From positions 5,146,001-5,210,000 of the forward strand of contig NZ_CP157276.1 of assembly GCF_040024445.1 (NCBI RefSeq): a stretch of 64,000 bases of DNA, read 5' to 3'. Made by a program: the position numbers and the translations under genes. The notes beneath the pieces are model-generated. The model saw nothing but the letters and a program-made list of their open reading frames with translations, was not told where the DNA came from and searched no databases. How positions within the stretch are numbered: the first letter of the stretch is position 1; each line of letters opens with the position of its first letter. The DNA comes from Prescottella soli. Lineage in GTDB: Bacteria > Actinomycetota > Actinomycetes > Mycobacteriales > Mycobacteriaceae. This document shows positions 45,690-54,876 of this stretch, one piece after another.

Positions 45690-46217
45690 TCACCGTGACG
45701 CGGCTGCCGGTGCCTCGTTCGCGGCGTCGGACCCGGTCCAGACCGCGGCCGCCCCGCTCTCGCCGATCCGGTAGACCTGCACGACCGAGCCTACGGACAC
45801 GGCGATCGCGACGACGGTGAGCGCGATCGCCACGACCCGGGGCGTCTGCCTGCCCGTCGACCCGCCGCGAGACTCCCACCATCCGCGCACCCGCGAATCG
45901 TGGATGGCCCACCACACCGCGGAGACCACGAAGACTCCCGCCGACCAGAAGATCAACTGATCGCCGAGTTCGGCGTGGATCCGCACCAGCGGCTCGCGGG
46001 GCGTCTGCTTCTCGAGCCACTCGCCCGCGTGCGTGGTGAGGGGCACCAGGATCAGCGTGATCAGTGCCAGCGCGGGGGAGATGATGCCGATTCGGCGTCG
46101 TGCGGCGGGCCAGCAGACCGACAGCAGCACCAGCAGCGCGGATATCGGCACCAGCACCGCCACGAAGTGCACGAGCAGCGGGTGGATCGGCATGCCGTCG
46201 AATGTCGTGGGGCCCAT
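45690..46217 (-). CDS. DUF2231 membrane protein
   Basis: A 175-aa membrane protein with four helices. The N-terminal MPIHPLLVHFVAVLVPIS is the DUF2231 hallmark (histidines near the membrane). GGAGG lies upstream of ATG 46217. It converges on the aminopropyltransferase gene. Function unknown, perhaps heme- or redox-linked. Confidence 0.78.
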   Translation of the reverse strand: MGPTTFDGMPIHPLLVHFVAVLVPISALLVLLSVCWPAARRRIGIISPALALITLILVPLTTHAGEWLEKQTPREPLVRIHAELGDQLIFWSAGVFVVSAVWWAIHDSRVRGWWESRGGSTGRQTPRVVAIALTVVAIAVSVGSVVQVYRIGESGAAAVWTGSDAANEAPAAASR

Positions 46218-46258
46218 GATGATCGCCTCCGTCGGGATGTGTACGACTGGCGGCCACC

Positions 46259-47524
46259 CTAGGCGCGAATTCTTGGAGTCTCCTGGGAACTGCGGGGCAG
46301 GACGACAGTGAACGTCGTCCCCACGCCCTCGGTCGAGTGGACCAGCACGTCGCCGCCGTGCGCCACGGCGATCTCCCGGACCAGGGCCAGACCGATCCCG
46401 TACCGCCGGCCCCCGGCGGGCTGGTCGGGGCCATGCGCGAAGCGGGTGAACAATCGCTGCAGCTGGTGGGGTGCGATACCGACGCCGGTGTCGGTTACGG
46501 AGATTCGGGCGTGTTCGTCGTCGTGACCGACGTGGACGGTCACTCGGCCACCCGGGCGCACGTGGGTGACGGCGTTGTCGACCAGTCCGTGCACCGCTCG
46601 CCGAAGCGCCGGCCGGGCCCCGGTCACCACCAGCGCGTCGACGTCCCGCTCGACGTCGACGGTGACACCGAGGGAGTCGGCGTGCGCGGCGACGCTGTCG
46701 CGAACCTGCTCGCACAGGGCCACCATCTCGACCGGCTCGCGAGTGTGCGGTCCGGTCTCCAATGCCGCGGACAGCAGGAGATCCTCGACCAGTTCGCTCA
46801 GCGCGCGGGTGTCGTCCACGATCCCGTCGAGCTGTCGCGCGACCTCGGCGGGCTCGAGCCGGTCGGCCCGCCTGGCGAGCAGTTGCGCGCGCGTGTGCAG
46901 GACGGTGAGCGGGGCGCGCAGCTCGTGCGAGGCGTCGGCGACGAATCTTCGCTGCAACGACAGTGCGAGCGTCAGCGGGCGGATCGATCTGCGGGACAAC
47001 AGGACTATGACGAGGACGGCGGCGGCGATGCCGGCGATCTCGGCCAGTACGAGGGCCGACAGGAGCCGTTCCCGTCCGGTCTCGTACGGCTCGAGATCCA
47101 GGAGGGCGGCGGCGCGGCCGTGGGCGTTGTCGGCGACGAATGCGCGATAGTGCCGCTCCCCGTCGCGGACGGTGGTGAAGCCGGAGGGCTCGTCGAGCAG
47201 CGCCGCGGCCTGCGGCGGCGCGCCCGCGCTCACCTCCGTCGTGCCGTCCGGTGTCCGCAGCGCGAGCGCGGTGTCGGGCGGTGGATCGTCGACGTCCTCG
47301 GTGGCCGCGACCACGGACCGCAACGTGGCGTCGATCTGCCTCGACTGGGCACGGGTGTCCACCACGAACACCACGAGCCCGACCACGACCAGCACGACGG
47401 CGAGCGCGACCGCGGCCTGCAGCGCGGCGACCCGTCCGGCCCGCCGCAACACGTGCTCGTCCCCGATCACCGCCGCCGGCCGGGTGGACAGGCGTGGGCG
47501 GCGGCCGAATCTCCGGGTCGTCAT
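46259..47524 (-). CDS. Two-component sensor histidine kinase
   Basis: A 421-aa OmpR-type partner kinase. Two transmembrane helices (about 35-55 and 150-172) bracket an extracytoplasmic sensor region of about 95 residues. The H box is DASHELRAPL, the N box LVDNAVTHV, and the G boxes DTGVGIAP and YGIGLAL. The ATG overlaps the response-regulator stop by four bases. The signal is unknown. Confidence 0.93.
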   Translation of the reverse strand: MTTRRFGRRPRLSTRPAAVIGDEHVLRRAGRVAALQAAVALAVVLVVVGLVVFVVDTRAQSRQIDATLRSVVAATEDVDDPPPDTALALRTPDGTTEVSAGAPPQAAALLDEPSGFTTVRDGERHYRAFVADNAHGRAAALLDLEPYETGRERLLSALVLAEIAGIAAAVLVIVLLSRRSIRPLTLALSLQRRFVADASHELRAPLTVLHTRAQLLARRADRLEPAEVARQLDGIVDDTRALSELVEDLLLSAALETGPHTREPVEMVALCEQVRDSVAAHADSLGVTVDVERDVDALVVTGARPALRRAVHGLVDNAVTHVRPGGRVTVHVGHDDEHARISVTDTGVGIAPHQLQRLFTRFAHGPDQPAGGRRYGIGLALVREIAVAHGGDVLVHSTEGVGTTFTVVLPRSSQETPRIRA

Positions 47525-48192
47525 CGTGAACCGAGCCGGTAGCCCACCCCGCGCACCGTCCGGACGACGTCGCGGCCGAGTTTGCGGCGCAGGTAGTGGA
47601 CGTACGTGTCGACCGTGCCCGGGGTGCCGGCGGCCCCGAAAGCGGCGTCGAGGAGCTGCCCGCGGGTGAACACCTGACCGGGGGATCGGGCGAGGACGGA
47701 CAGCAGGGCGCACTCGCTCGCCGACAACTCGACGGCGCCGTCGGGGCCGGTCACCGTCCGGCTCGCGAGGTCGAGTGTCCGGCCCGCGACCGGAAGCGAC
47801 TCCGCGACCTCGAGCCGGCGGCGTCGCAGCGCCCGGAGCCGGGCCAGGAACTCGGGTATCTCGAACGGCTTGACCAGGTAGTCCTCGGCGCCGGCGTCGA
47901 GCCCCTCGACCCGGTCGTCCAGGGTGCCGCGGGCGGTGAGCACGAGCACCGGGGTGTCGACCGCGCGCCGCCGCAGGGCACGGAGCACCTCGATCCCGTC
48001 GCGCAGCGGGAGCCCCCGGTCGAGGACGACGACGTCGTATCGGTAGGTCAGGCCCTGGTGCAGGCCGGTCTGGCCGTCGCGGGCCACGTCGACGCGGTAG
48101 CCCTCCTCGGACAGGAGGTCGCTGAGCAGGTCGGTGAGGCGGTCGTCGTCCTCGACGAGCAGGACGGTCGGCGCTTCGGCACTCGTCGGCAT
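47521..48192 (-). CDS. OmpR/PhoB-family response regulator
   Basis: A 223-aa regulator: a receiver domain with acidic pocket EDDD (14-17), phospho-acceptor D58 (VVVLDRGLP) and K in YLVKPF, then a winged-helix DNA-binding domain (about 125-222; VDTYVHYLRRKL recognition helix, RTVRGVGYRL wing). Pairs with the kinase above. Divergent from cobD with a 70-bp gap; targets unknown. Confidence 0.94.
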   Translation of the reverse strand: MPTSAEAPTVLLVEDDDRLTDLLSDLLSEEGYRVDVARDGQTGLHQGLTYRYDVVVLDRGLPLRDGIEVLRALRRRAVDTPVLVLTARGTLDDRVEGLDAGAEDYLVKPFEIPEFLARLRALRRRRLEVAESLPVAGRTLDLASRTVTGPDGAVELSASECALLSVLARSPGQVFTRGQLLDAAFGAAGTPGTVDTYVHYLRRKLGRDVVRTVRGVGYRLGSR

Positions 48193-48262
48193 GGTGTCGA
48201 GGGTGCCACTGCCCGGCGACTCCGTGGGCGCCGCGTGGCGCAGGGTTGGTAGAAATACCGTC

Positions 48263-49252
48263 GTGTTCCGCTGTGCCCGCCGAGTCCCGGCCCGACGTTC
48301 TCGTTCCACCGCCCGAGCGGCGGGTCTGCTCCTCGGCTACGCCGCCGACCGGGTCGTCGGCGATCCGCGCAGGTGGCATCCGGTGGCCGGATTCGGTCTC
48401 GCCGCAATGGGATTGGAGCGGCGGACGTACGCGGACCGCCGACTGTCGGGCGCCGTGCACACAGCGGTGCTCGTCGGCGCGACCGCGGCCGGCGGCGTCG
48501 CGGCCCACCGCCTCGGCGCGCGCCTCGGCTGGCTCGGCGAGACGACGGTGACGGCGGCGGCCACCTGGACCGTCCTCGGCGGCACCTCGCTGGCGGGGAC
48601 CGGGCGGGCGATGGCGCGGCACCTCGAGGCCGGCGACCTGGAGGCGGCGCGGGCGCTGCTGCCGTCGCTGTGCGGCCGCGACCCGAGCGTCCTCGACACC
48701 GACGGCCTGGCCCGCGCGAGCCTGGAATCGGTCGCCGAGAACACCTCGGACGCCACCGTCGGCGCGCTGTTCTGGGGCGCCGTCGCGGGCGTGCCGGGGC
48801 TGTTCGCGTACCGCGCCTCCAACACGCTCGACGCGATGATCGGCTACCGCTCGGAGAAGTACTCGCGGTTCGGCTGGGCGGCGGCGCGCTGGGACGACCT
48901 GGTCAACCTCGCACCGGCCCGCCTCACCGGGGCACTCACGGTGGCCGCGGCGCCCGTGGTCGGTGGGTCGGCGCGCGGCGCACTCGACGCGTGGCGGCGG
49001 GACGCGTCGAAGCATCCGAGCCCCAACGCGGGCGTTGCGGAGGCGTCGGCCGCGGGCGCACTGGGCGTGCAGTTGGGTGGGCGGACCGAGTACGCGCACG
49101 GCGTCGAGATGCGGCCGACCCTCGGCACCGGGCCGGCGCCGGTCGTCGCAGACCTCGAGCGGGCGGCGCGGCTGTCGTCGGCAGTGCAGGTGGGGGCCGC
49201 CGTGGCGGCCGCCGCGCTCACCCTCGCGGCGGCCCGGCTACGTCAACGCTGA
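48263..49252 (+). CDS. cobD: Adenosylcobinamide-phosphate synthase CobD/CbiB
   Basis: A 329-aa membrane protein. The start of the conserved part is GYAADRVVGDPRRWHPVAGFG; later landmarks are LARASLESVAENTSDATVGALFWG and KHPSPNAGVAEASAAGALGVQLGG. It attaches aminopropanol (phosphate) to cobyric acid in B12 assembly. GTG 48263 gives the family length. Partner cobC lies 2.6 kb downstream. Confidence 0.92.
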   Translation: MFRCARRVPARRSRSTARAAGLLLGYAADRVVGDPRRWHPVAGFGLAAMGLERRTYADRRLSGAVHTAVLVGATAAGGVAAHRLGARLGWLGETTVTAAATWTVLGGTSLAGTGRAMARHLEAGDLEAARALLPSLCGRDPSVLDTDGLARASLESVAENTSDATVGALFWGAVAGVPGLFAYRASNTLDAMIGYRSEKYSRFGWAAARWDDLVNLAPARLTGALTVAAAPVVGGSARGALDAWRRDASKHPSPNAGVAEASAAGALGVQLGGRTEYAHGVEMRPTLGTGPAPVVADLERAARLSSAVQVGAAVAAAALTLAAARLRQR

Positions 49253-49617
49253 TCGCGGAGGCGGGCCAGTCGGTCGTTGTACTCGAGCAGACGCATCGCC
49301 TCGGGATCGTCGAGGTCGTCGAAGCTGATCCGCGGCGGGCGGGCCGGGGCGGGTATCTGCTCGAGCACGCGGGCGTCGTCGTCGCGGCGCGCCTGCGCCA
49401 GCGCCTCGGCCGCCTCCGTGACCGCGGTGCGCCGCAGCACGCGGAACGCGACCGCCGCGACGAACGATCCGTACACCACCCAGAGCAGCACGAGCGGCCA
49501 CGCCTGCAGGTCCTTGCCCTGCTGCGCCGCGCGCAAGGCGACCATCGCGCCGATGCCGAGCGGGAGAAGCACCAGCGCGACGGCAGCGGTGGCGGAGACG
49601 ACCCTGGCAGCCTTCAT
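49243..49617 (-). CDS. Small membrane protein, hypothetical
   Basis: A 124-aa protein with two transmembrane helices (about 8-30 and 40-60) and a cytoplasmic charged tail rich in Arg/Glu/Asp. Its end overlaps cobD by ten bases tail to tail. An actinobacterial gene at this place between cobD and SURF1 is common. Function unknown. Confidence 0.65.
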   Translation of the reverse strand: MKAARVVSATAAVALVLLPLGIGAMVALRAAQQGKDLQAWPLVLLWVVYGSFVAAVAFRVLRRTAVTEAAEALAQARRDDDARVLEQIPAPARPPRISFDDLDDPEAMRLLEYNDRLARLRDQR

Positions 49618-49654
49618 GCCGCGAGCATATGGCGTCCCGTCGGCGGGACTGGGA

Positions 49655-50617
49655 TCAGCGGTTCCTGCCGTAGCGGTCGGCCAGCTTCGCCTGCGACTCG
49701 CTCAGCGGCGCGTCCGGCGCCTTGGACTTCTTGAGCAGTCCCTTGCGGGCCGGAAGCTGGAAGTCGTCACTCGGCGTCTGCACCTCGGGTTCGGTCGGCG
49801 TGGTGACCGTCGGCTCCGGCTCCGGCGCAGGTGTCGCGGGCGCCTCCTCCGGCGGTGCCGCAGCTGCTGCGGTGGCGTCGCGCGCCTTCCGGCGTTCGCG
49901 AAGCTCGGCCCGGACGAAGTAGGCCAGACCCAGCGGCGCCATGATGCCGAACGCGAGCCACTGCAGGCCGTACGACAGGTACGGTCCGGCGTCGAGCTGA
50001 GGCAGCGGGATGGTGCCGAGTCCGCCCGGCTGGTCCTCGTCGAGCTGCAGATAGCCGTTGACCAGGTCCGTCCCGATGAACAGCCCGATCTGGCCCGAGT
50101 CGATGAAGTACACCTGCTTGGCGCCGGCCTCGTTGATCGGTTCCTTGCCGACGACCGTGCCCTCGGACATGCGGATGCGGCCCTGGAGCGTCACCTCACC
50201 GGCCGGTGCGGCCGGGATCGGCGGGGCGTCGGTGCCCTGGACCGGGCGCACGTAGCCGCGGTTGACGAGCATCGTCTGCCCGTCGCCGAACCGGATCGGT
50301 GTGAGCACCTCGTAGGCGGGCGCGTCCTCGACCGAACGCAGGCGCACGAGCAGATCGCTGTCGGGGACGTAGGTACCCGTCGCGACCACCTTGCGCCACT
50401 CGTCCTGGGGGGTGGGACCGGTCCCGACGATCAGGCTGTCGATCGGCACCGCGTCGGCGTTGATGGACTGCTCGAGCAGCCCGTTGCGTTCCGACGTCCG
50501 GGTGTTCTTGCCCAGCTGCCACGGTGCCAGCACCGTGAAGCACATGAAGGCGAAACCGGCCACGACGGCGGCCAACGCCAGCCAGCCGGGTCGCAACAGA
50601 AACGTCAGCCTTCGCAC
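49655..50617 (-). CDS. SURF1 family protein (cytochrome oxidase assembly)
   Basis: A 320-aa membrane protein. TM1 (FLLRPGWLALAAVVAGFAFM) and TM2 (SYGLQWLAFGIMAPLGLAYFV) bracket an extracytoplasmic domain with WQLGKNTRT and VNRGYV, the SURF1 landmarks. It assists heme a insertion into cytochrome aa3 oxidase. GTG 50617 gives VRRLTFLLRP. The C-terminal 90 residues are a Pro/Thr/Glu-rich tail, typical of Rv2235-like proteins. Confidence 0.9.
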   Translation of the reverse strand: MRRLTFLLRPGWLALAAVVAGFAFMCFTVLAPWQLGKNTRTSERNGLLEQSINADAVPIDSLIVGTGPTPQDEWRKVVATGTYVPDSDLLVRLRSVEDAPAYEVLTPIRFGDGQTMLVNRGYVRPVQGTDAPPIPAAPAGEVTLQGRIRMSEGTVVGKEPINEAGAKQVYFIDSGQIGLFIGTDLVNGYLQLDEDQPGGLGTIPLPQLDAGPYLSYGLQWLAFGIMAPLGLAYFVRAELRERRKARDATAAAAAPPEEAPATPAPEPEPTVTTPTEPEVQTPSDDFQLPARKGLLKKSKAPDAPLSESQAKLADRYGRNR

Positions 50618-50646
50618 GGCTACCACGGTACTGGCTCGCCGGCAGC

Positions 50647-51108
50647 TCAGTTCTCGCGCACCCAGGCCAGCAGGCCCGGCACGGCGGCCTCGATCTGGTC
50701 GCGCACCAGCTCGAAATCGGTGATGTCGCCGTAGTACGGGTCGGGCACCGAATCGCCGTCCGCGTCCGGGTCGAAGCTGCGCAGCAGCCGGCGCCGCTCG
50801 GCGGGCACGCCGAGGCGGGCGAGGATCCGGTCGTGCCCCCGGTCCAGCGGAACCACCAGGTCGGCGGCCAGGTGGTCGTCGTCGACCTGCGCGGCACGGT
50901 GTCCGGTCGGATAGCCGGCGGCCTCGAGCACCTTGTCGGTGCGCCGATCGGCGCCGTCGCCGACGTGGTAGTCGTGGGTGCCCGCGCTCGTCACCCGGAC
51001 CCGGTCGGCGAGACCGGCGCGGCGCACGTGCTCGGCGAAGATCCGCTCCGCCATCGGGGAGCGGCAGATGTTGCCGGTGCACACGAACGTGACGTGAATC
51101 ATGCGCAT
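50647..51108 (-). CDS. ptpA: Low-molecular-weight protein-tyrosine phosphatase PtpA
   Basis: A 153-aa phosphatase homologous to Rv2234. The P-loop is VCTGNICRSP (C10, R16, S17); the general acid D123 lies in DPYYGD. Y125/Y126 match the tyrosines of M. tuberculosis PtpA that PtkA phosphorylates. The ATG overlaps the stop of the HAD gene upstream, so the kinase/phosphatase pair is one operon. An in-frame second ATG is six bases on. Confidence 0.93.
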   Translation of the reverse strand: MRMIHVTFVCTGNICRSPMAERIFAEHVRRAGLADRVRVTSAGTHDYHVGDGADRRTDKVLEAAGYPTGHRAAQVDDDHLAADLVVPLDRGHDRILARLGVPAERRRLLRSFDPDADGDSVPDPYYGDITDFELVRDQIEAAVPGLLAWVREN

Positions 51109-51788
51109 CAGGCCGCCTTCGTCAGGATTCGCGCGAGGTCCGGGACCGTCGGGGCCAACCACTGCGCCCCCTCGGCCTCCGCCGTGGAGCCGTAACCCCA
51201 CTCGACGAACACCGTCGGGATGCCCCAGCGGGCCGCGCCGTGGACGTCGTGCTCGCGGTCGCCGATCATCACGACGTCGGCGACAGCGCCCGCCGTCGCC
51301 GGGATACCGAGACCGCCGAGTACGTGCTCGATCACGTCGGCCTTGGCGCGGCGCGAGCCGTCGGAGCTTGCCCCGCCGATGACCTCGAAGTACCCGGCGA
51401 GCCCGAAGTGCTCGAGGATGCGGACCGCGAACTTCTCGGTCTTCGACGTCGCGACCGCGAGCCGCGCGCCGGTGTCCCGGGCGAGCGACAGCATCGGCTC
51501 GATGCCGTCGTACACCTCGTTCTCCGACCAGCCGACCGCGTCGTAGCGCTCGAAGTACGCCGCCAGCGCCGCCGCTGTCGTCGCCTCGTCGAGGCCCATC
51601 GCGCGCATCGAATCCATCAGCGGTGGACCGATCACGGTCGCCAGCATCTCCGCGGTGGGTGCGGGGCGACCGACCGCCGCGAGGGCGTGCCGGAAACCGT
51701 TGTGGATGCCGAGGGCGGAGTCGGTGAGGGTGCCGTCCAGGTCGAACAGCATCACGGGAGCGAGGGGATCGGATGGGGAAGACGTCAC
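51108..51788 (-). CDS. ptkA: HAD-family protein, PtkA-like tyrosine kinase homologue
   Basis: A 226-aa haloacid-dehalogenase-fold protein: motif I FDLDGTLTD, motif II VATSK, motif IV GDREHDVHGA. It is the homologue of Rv2232 (PtkA), a HAD-like protein tyrosine kinase that phosphorylates PtpA. M. tuberculosis PtkA has an extra disordered N-terminus that is largely absent here. Phosphoglycolate-phosphatase-like activity is the alternative. Coupled to ptpA by ATGA. Confidence 0.82.
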   Translation of the reverse strand: MTSSPSDPLAPVMLFDLDGTLTDSALGIHNGFRHALAAVGRPAPTAEMLATVIGPPLMDSMRAMGLDEATTAAALAAYFERYDAVGWSENEVYDGIEPMLSLARDTGARLAVATSKTEKFAVRILEHFGLAGYFEVIGGASSDGSRRAKADVIEHVLGGLGIPATAGAVADVVMIGDREHDVHGAARWGIPTVFVEWGYGSTAEAEGAQWLAPTVPDLARILTKAA

Positions 51789-51862
51789 CGTTCCATTGTG
51801 CTGGCATCGGCCCCGGACGCCCGGTCCGGTGTGCGCCGGTGCGCGCCGTAGGCTCGACGGCT

Positions 51863-52909
51863 ATGGAATCCGGTTCGGGAACGGCGCTCGACGCGCTCGC
51901 GCGGCTGCGGCACCACGGCGACGCCGAGGCGGGACCCGGACTGCTGGATTTCGCGGTCAACGTGCAGGGCGACGGCCCACCGGAGTGGTTGCGGCGCAGG
52001 CTCGCCGACGCGGTGGCAGGGCTCGGCCGGTATCCGAGCGCCGAGGCCGAGCGCCGTGCGCGCGAGCAGGTCGCGTCCCGGCACGGTCGCACGCCCGACG
52101 AGGTGCTTCCGCTCGCCGGCGGTGCCGAAGGATTCGCGATGCTGCCGCGGCTCGACGTCCGCGAGGCCGTGCTGATCCATCCCTCGTTCACCGAGCCCGA
52201 ACTGGCGCTGCGCGAGGCCGGCGTCCCGGTGACGCACGTGACACTGGACGCGCCGTACCGGCTGGATCCGTCGGCGGTGCCCGAGTCCGCCGACCTGGTC
52301 GTGCTCGGCAACCCGACGAACCCGACGTCGGTGCTGCACCCCGCCGCCGACGTCCTCGCGCTGCGCCGTCCGGGCCGGATCCTGGTGGTCGACGAGGCGT
52401 TCATGGACGCGGTGCCGGGGGAGACGGAATCGGTCGCCGGCCTGGCGCTGCCCGACGTCCTGGTGCTGCGCAGCCTGACCAAGACGTGGGCGCTCGCGGG
52501 GCTGCGCTGCGGGTACGCCCTCGGCGCCCCCGACGTCCTGGCGCGGCTGTGCCACGGACGGGCCCACTGGCCGGTCGGCAGCCTGCAGCTCGAGGCGATC
52601 ACCGCGTGCAGCGAACCCGCCGCGGTCGCGGAGGCGGGTGAGAAGGCGCGGCGGATCGGCGCGGACCGTGCGGTCGCCGTCGGACTGTTGCGGAACGCCG
52701 GGATCGAGGTGCACACACCGGCGGCGGCACCGTTCCTGCTGCTGCGCCTGCCCGACGGCGAGCGCATGCGCACCCGTCTGCGCGAGCGGGGGATCGCCGT
52801 GCGCCGGTGCGACACCTTCCCGGGACTGGGCCCGGACTTCCTGCGCATCGCGGTCCGGCCGCGAGCGATGACCGAACAGTTGATCGCGACCATGAGGGAG
52901 TTCCTGTGA
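51863..52909 (+). CDS. cobC: PLP-dependent threonine-phosphate decarboxylase-like CobC
   Basis: A 348-aa aminotransferase class I/II fold protein homologous to Rv2231c. The Schiff-base lysine lies in [23 protein letters not shown] and LGNPTNPTS are the cofactor loops. CobC/CobD-type enzymes make (R)-1-amino-2-propanol phosphate for B12. ATG 51863 was chosen because the frame upstream lacks homology. The stop overlaps the NIF3 gene start. Confidence 0.87.
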   Translation: MESGSGTALDALARLRHHGDAEAGPGLLDFAVNVQGDGPPEWLRRRLADAVAGLGRYPSAEAERRAREQVASRHGRTPDEVLPLAGGAEGFAMLPRLDVREAVLIHPSFTEPELALREAGVPVTHVTLDAPYRLDPSAVPESADLVVLGNPTNPTSVLHPAADVLALRRPGRILVVDEAFMDAVPGETESVAGLALPDVLVLRSLTKTWALAGLRCGYALGAPDVLARLCHGRAHWPVGSLQLEAITACSEPAAVAEAGEKARRIGADRAVAVGLLRNAGIEVHTPAAAPFLLLRLPDGERMRTRLRERGIAVRRCDTFPGLGPDFLRIAVRPRAMTEQLIATMREFL

Positions 52910-54039
52910 CCACACCACGGCTGGCCGACGTGATCGCGGCACTCGAGACCGCCTACCCGCCGGCGTTGGCCGAGTCGTGGGATTCGGTGGGACTCGTGGC
53001 CGGCGATCCCGCGGACGAGGTGCGCAAGGTCGTCGTCGCGGTCGACGCGACGGCCGGGGTCGTGGACGAGGCGCTCGAGTCGGGTGCGCAGCTGCTGCTG
53101 GTGCACCATCCGCTGCTGCTGCGCGGCGTCGACACGGTCGGCGCGCACACTCCCAAGGGCGCGCTGCTGCATCGGCTGATCCGCGGCGGCTGTGCCCTCT
53201 ACAGCGCTCACACCAACGCCGACCGGGCCGACCCGGGCGTGTCCGACGCGCTCGCCGGGGCGCTGGGGCTGGTCGATACCCGGCCGCTGATCCCGATTCC
53301 CGACACCGTCACCGACAAGTGGGTGGTGATGGTGCCGACCACGGACACCGCCCGGGTGCGCGGGGCCCTGTTCGACGCCGGTGCCGGTGAGCTCGGCGAC
53401 TACCGCGAATGCAGCTGGACGGTCACCGGCGACGGCCAGTTCCGGCCCCTGCCGGGAGCGACCCCCGCGCTCGGCGCGGTCGGGCAGGTCGAGGCGGTGC
53501 GCGAGGACCGCGTCGAGGTGATCGCGCCGCGGTCCGCGCGGTCGCGGCTCCTCTCGGCACTGCGCGCCGCGCACCCCTACGAGGAGCCGGCGTTCGACGT
53601 GTTCGAGACCGCCGACTTCCCGGGCACCCGCGGCCTGGGACGCATCGGCGCGCTGCCGCAGCCGCAGACGCTGCGCGAGTTCACGGCGCGGGTCGCGGCG
53701 GCCCTGCCCCGCACCGAGTGGGGGGTGCGGGCCGCCGGTGACCCCGACCGGATCATCCGCACGGTCGCGGTGTGCGGTGGGTCGGGCGACTCGCTGCTCG
53801 ACACCGTCTCCAAGCTCGGCGCCGACGCCTACGTGACGGCCGACCTGCGGCACCATCCGGCGGACGAGCACCTGCGCAAGGGCGGTCCCGCGCTCGTCGA
53901 CGTCGCGCACTGGGCCAGCGAACAGCCGTGGTGCGCGCAGGCCAAGGGCGTGCTCGACGCGCGGTTCGGGGACGTCGACGGCTGGGACGTGCGAGTGACG
54001 GACCTGCGCACCGATCCGTGGACCGTGGCCTGTCACTGA
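52906..54039 (+). CDS. NIF3-like dinuclear metal-centre protein
   Basis: A 377-aa member of the NIF3/YbgI family. Metal ligands are seen in [12 protein letters not shown] (two His), SAHTNAD (His, Asp) and near the end in [11 protein letters not shown]. An inserted PII/CutA-like domain (about 130-240) is typical of the long actinobacterial form. Family function is unsettled (GTP cyclohydrolase-like fold). The GTG overlaps cobC. Confidence 0.9.
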   Translation: MTTPRLADVIAALETAYPPALAESWDSVGLVAGDPADEVRKVVVAVDATAGVVDEALESGAQLLLVHHPLLLRGVDTVGAHTPKGALLHRLIRGGCALYSAHTNADRADPGVSDALAGALGLVDTRPLIPIPDTVTDKWVVMVPTTDTARVRGALFDAGAGELGDYRECSWTVTGDGQFRPLPGATPALGAVGQVEAVREDRVEVIAPRSARSRLLSALRAAHPYEEPAFDVFETADFPGTRGLGRIGALPQPQTLREFTARVAAALPRTEWGVRAAGDPDRIIRTVAVCGGSGDSLLDTVSKLGADAYVTADLRHHPADEHLRKGGPALVDVAHWASEQPWCAQAKGVLDARFGDVDGWDVRVTDLRTDPWTVACH

Positions 54040-54138
54040 TGTGGTCGGTGACGGGTGTATTCGGGGGTACGGTTGACGTCTGATCTCGGGCCGTCCGAGC
54101 ACCCCTGAAGAACAAGAACACAGCAGGAGCTTCCACGC

Positions 54139-54876
54139 GTGAACGTCGATCCCTCAGTGCAGTCCAAGCTTCTCCAGCTCGCCGGTGTGGACACCGAGCT
54201 GGCTCGGCTCGCGCACCGTCGCTCGACGCTGCCCGAGCAGCAGGAGGTGGAGCGCCTCGAGGCCGAGCGCCTCTCCCGCAAGGATGCGTCGGTGGCCGTG
54301 GAGATCGTGCTCGACGACCTGGACCGCGACATCAAGAAGCTCGAGGGTGAGGTGGACGCCGTCCGCCAGCGCGAGGCGCGCGACCGCAAGCTGCTCGAGG
54401 GGGGAACCCTGGCCCCGAAGCAGCTGTCGGAACTGCAGCACGAGCTCGGCACCCTGGAGCGTCGGCAGGGCGTCCTCGAGGACGAACTGCTCGAGGTGAT
54501 GGAGCGTCGGGAGGCGTCGCAGGCCGACCACGATCACGCCGGTGCACAGTTGACCCGGGCCGAGGACGAGCTGATCGACGCGGAGCGTCGCCGCGACGAC
54601 GCGGTCGCCGACCTGGAGAAGACGCAGGAGCGGTGCGACGCCGACCGTGCCGCCCTGGTCGGGCAGTTCCCGGACGACCTGCTGGCCATCTACGAGAAGC
54701 AGCGCGAGCAGCGCGGCGTCGGGGCGGCGTTGCTGCAGGCCCGCCGCTGCGGTGCGTGCCGCATCGAGATCGACCGCGGCGAAATCGCCCGCATCGCCGC
54801 CACACCCGCCGACGTCGTCGTCCGCTGCCCCGAGTGCAGCGCAATCATGGTGCGTACCAAGGAATCCGGTCTGTGA
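54139..54876 (+). CDS. cdsZ: Coiled-coil zinc-ribbon protein CdsZ
   Basis: A 245-aa protein: a long antiparallel coiled coil (residues 5-180, regular Leu/Glu/Arg) and a C4 zinc ribbon (CGAC ... CPEC). Homologue of Rv2229c. CAGGAG precedes the GTG. Proteins of this type bind nucleic acids or ribosome-related partners; cdsZ was recently linked to growth control. The stop overlaps the RNase H gene. Confidence 0.85.
   Translation: MNVDPSVQSKLLQLAGVDTELARLAHRRSTLPEQQEVERLEAERLSRKDASVAVEIVLDDLDRDIKKLEGEVDAVRQREARDRKLLEGGTLAPKQLSELQHELGTLERRQGVLEDELLEVMERREASQADHDHAGAQLTRAEDELIDAERRRDDAVADLEKTQERCDADRAALVGQFPDDLLAIYEKQREQRGVGAALLQARRCGACRIEIDRGEIARIAATPADVVVRCPECSAIMVRTKESGL

Noticed and set aside
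48193-48262. Cobalamin riboswitch before cobD
   Set aside because: The 70-bp gap is too short, and the B12-box sequence is absent.
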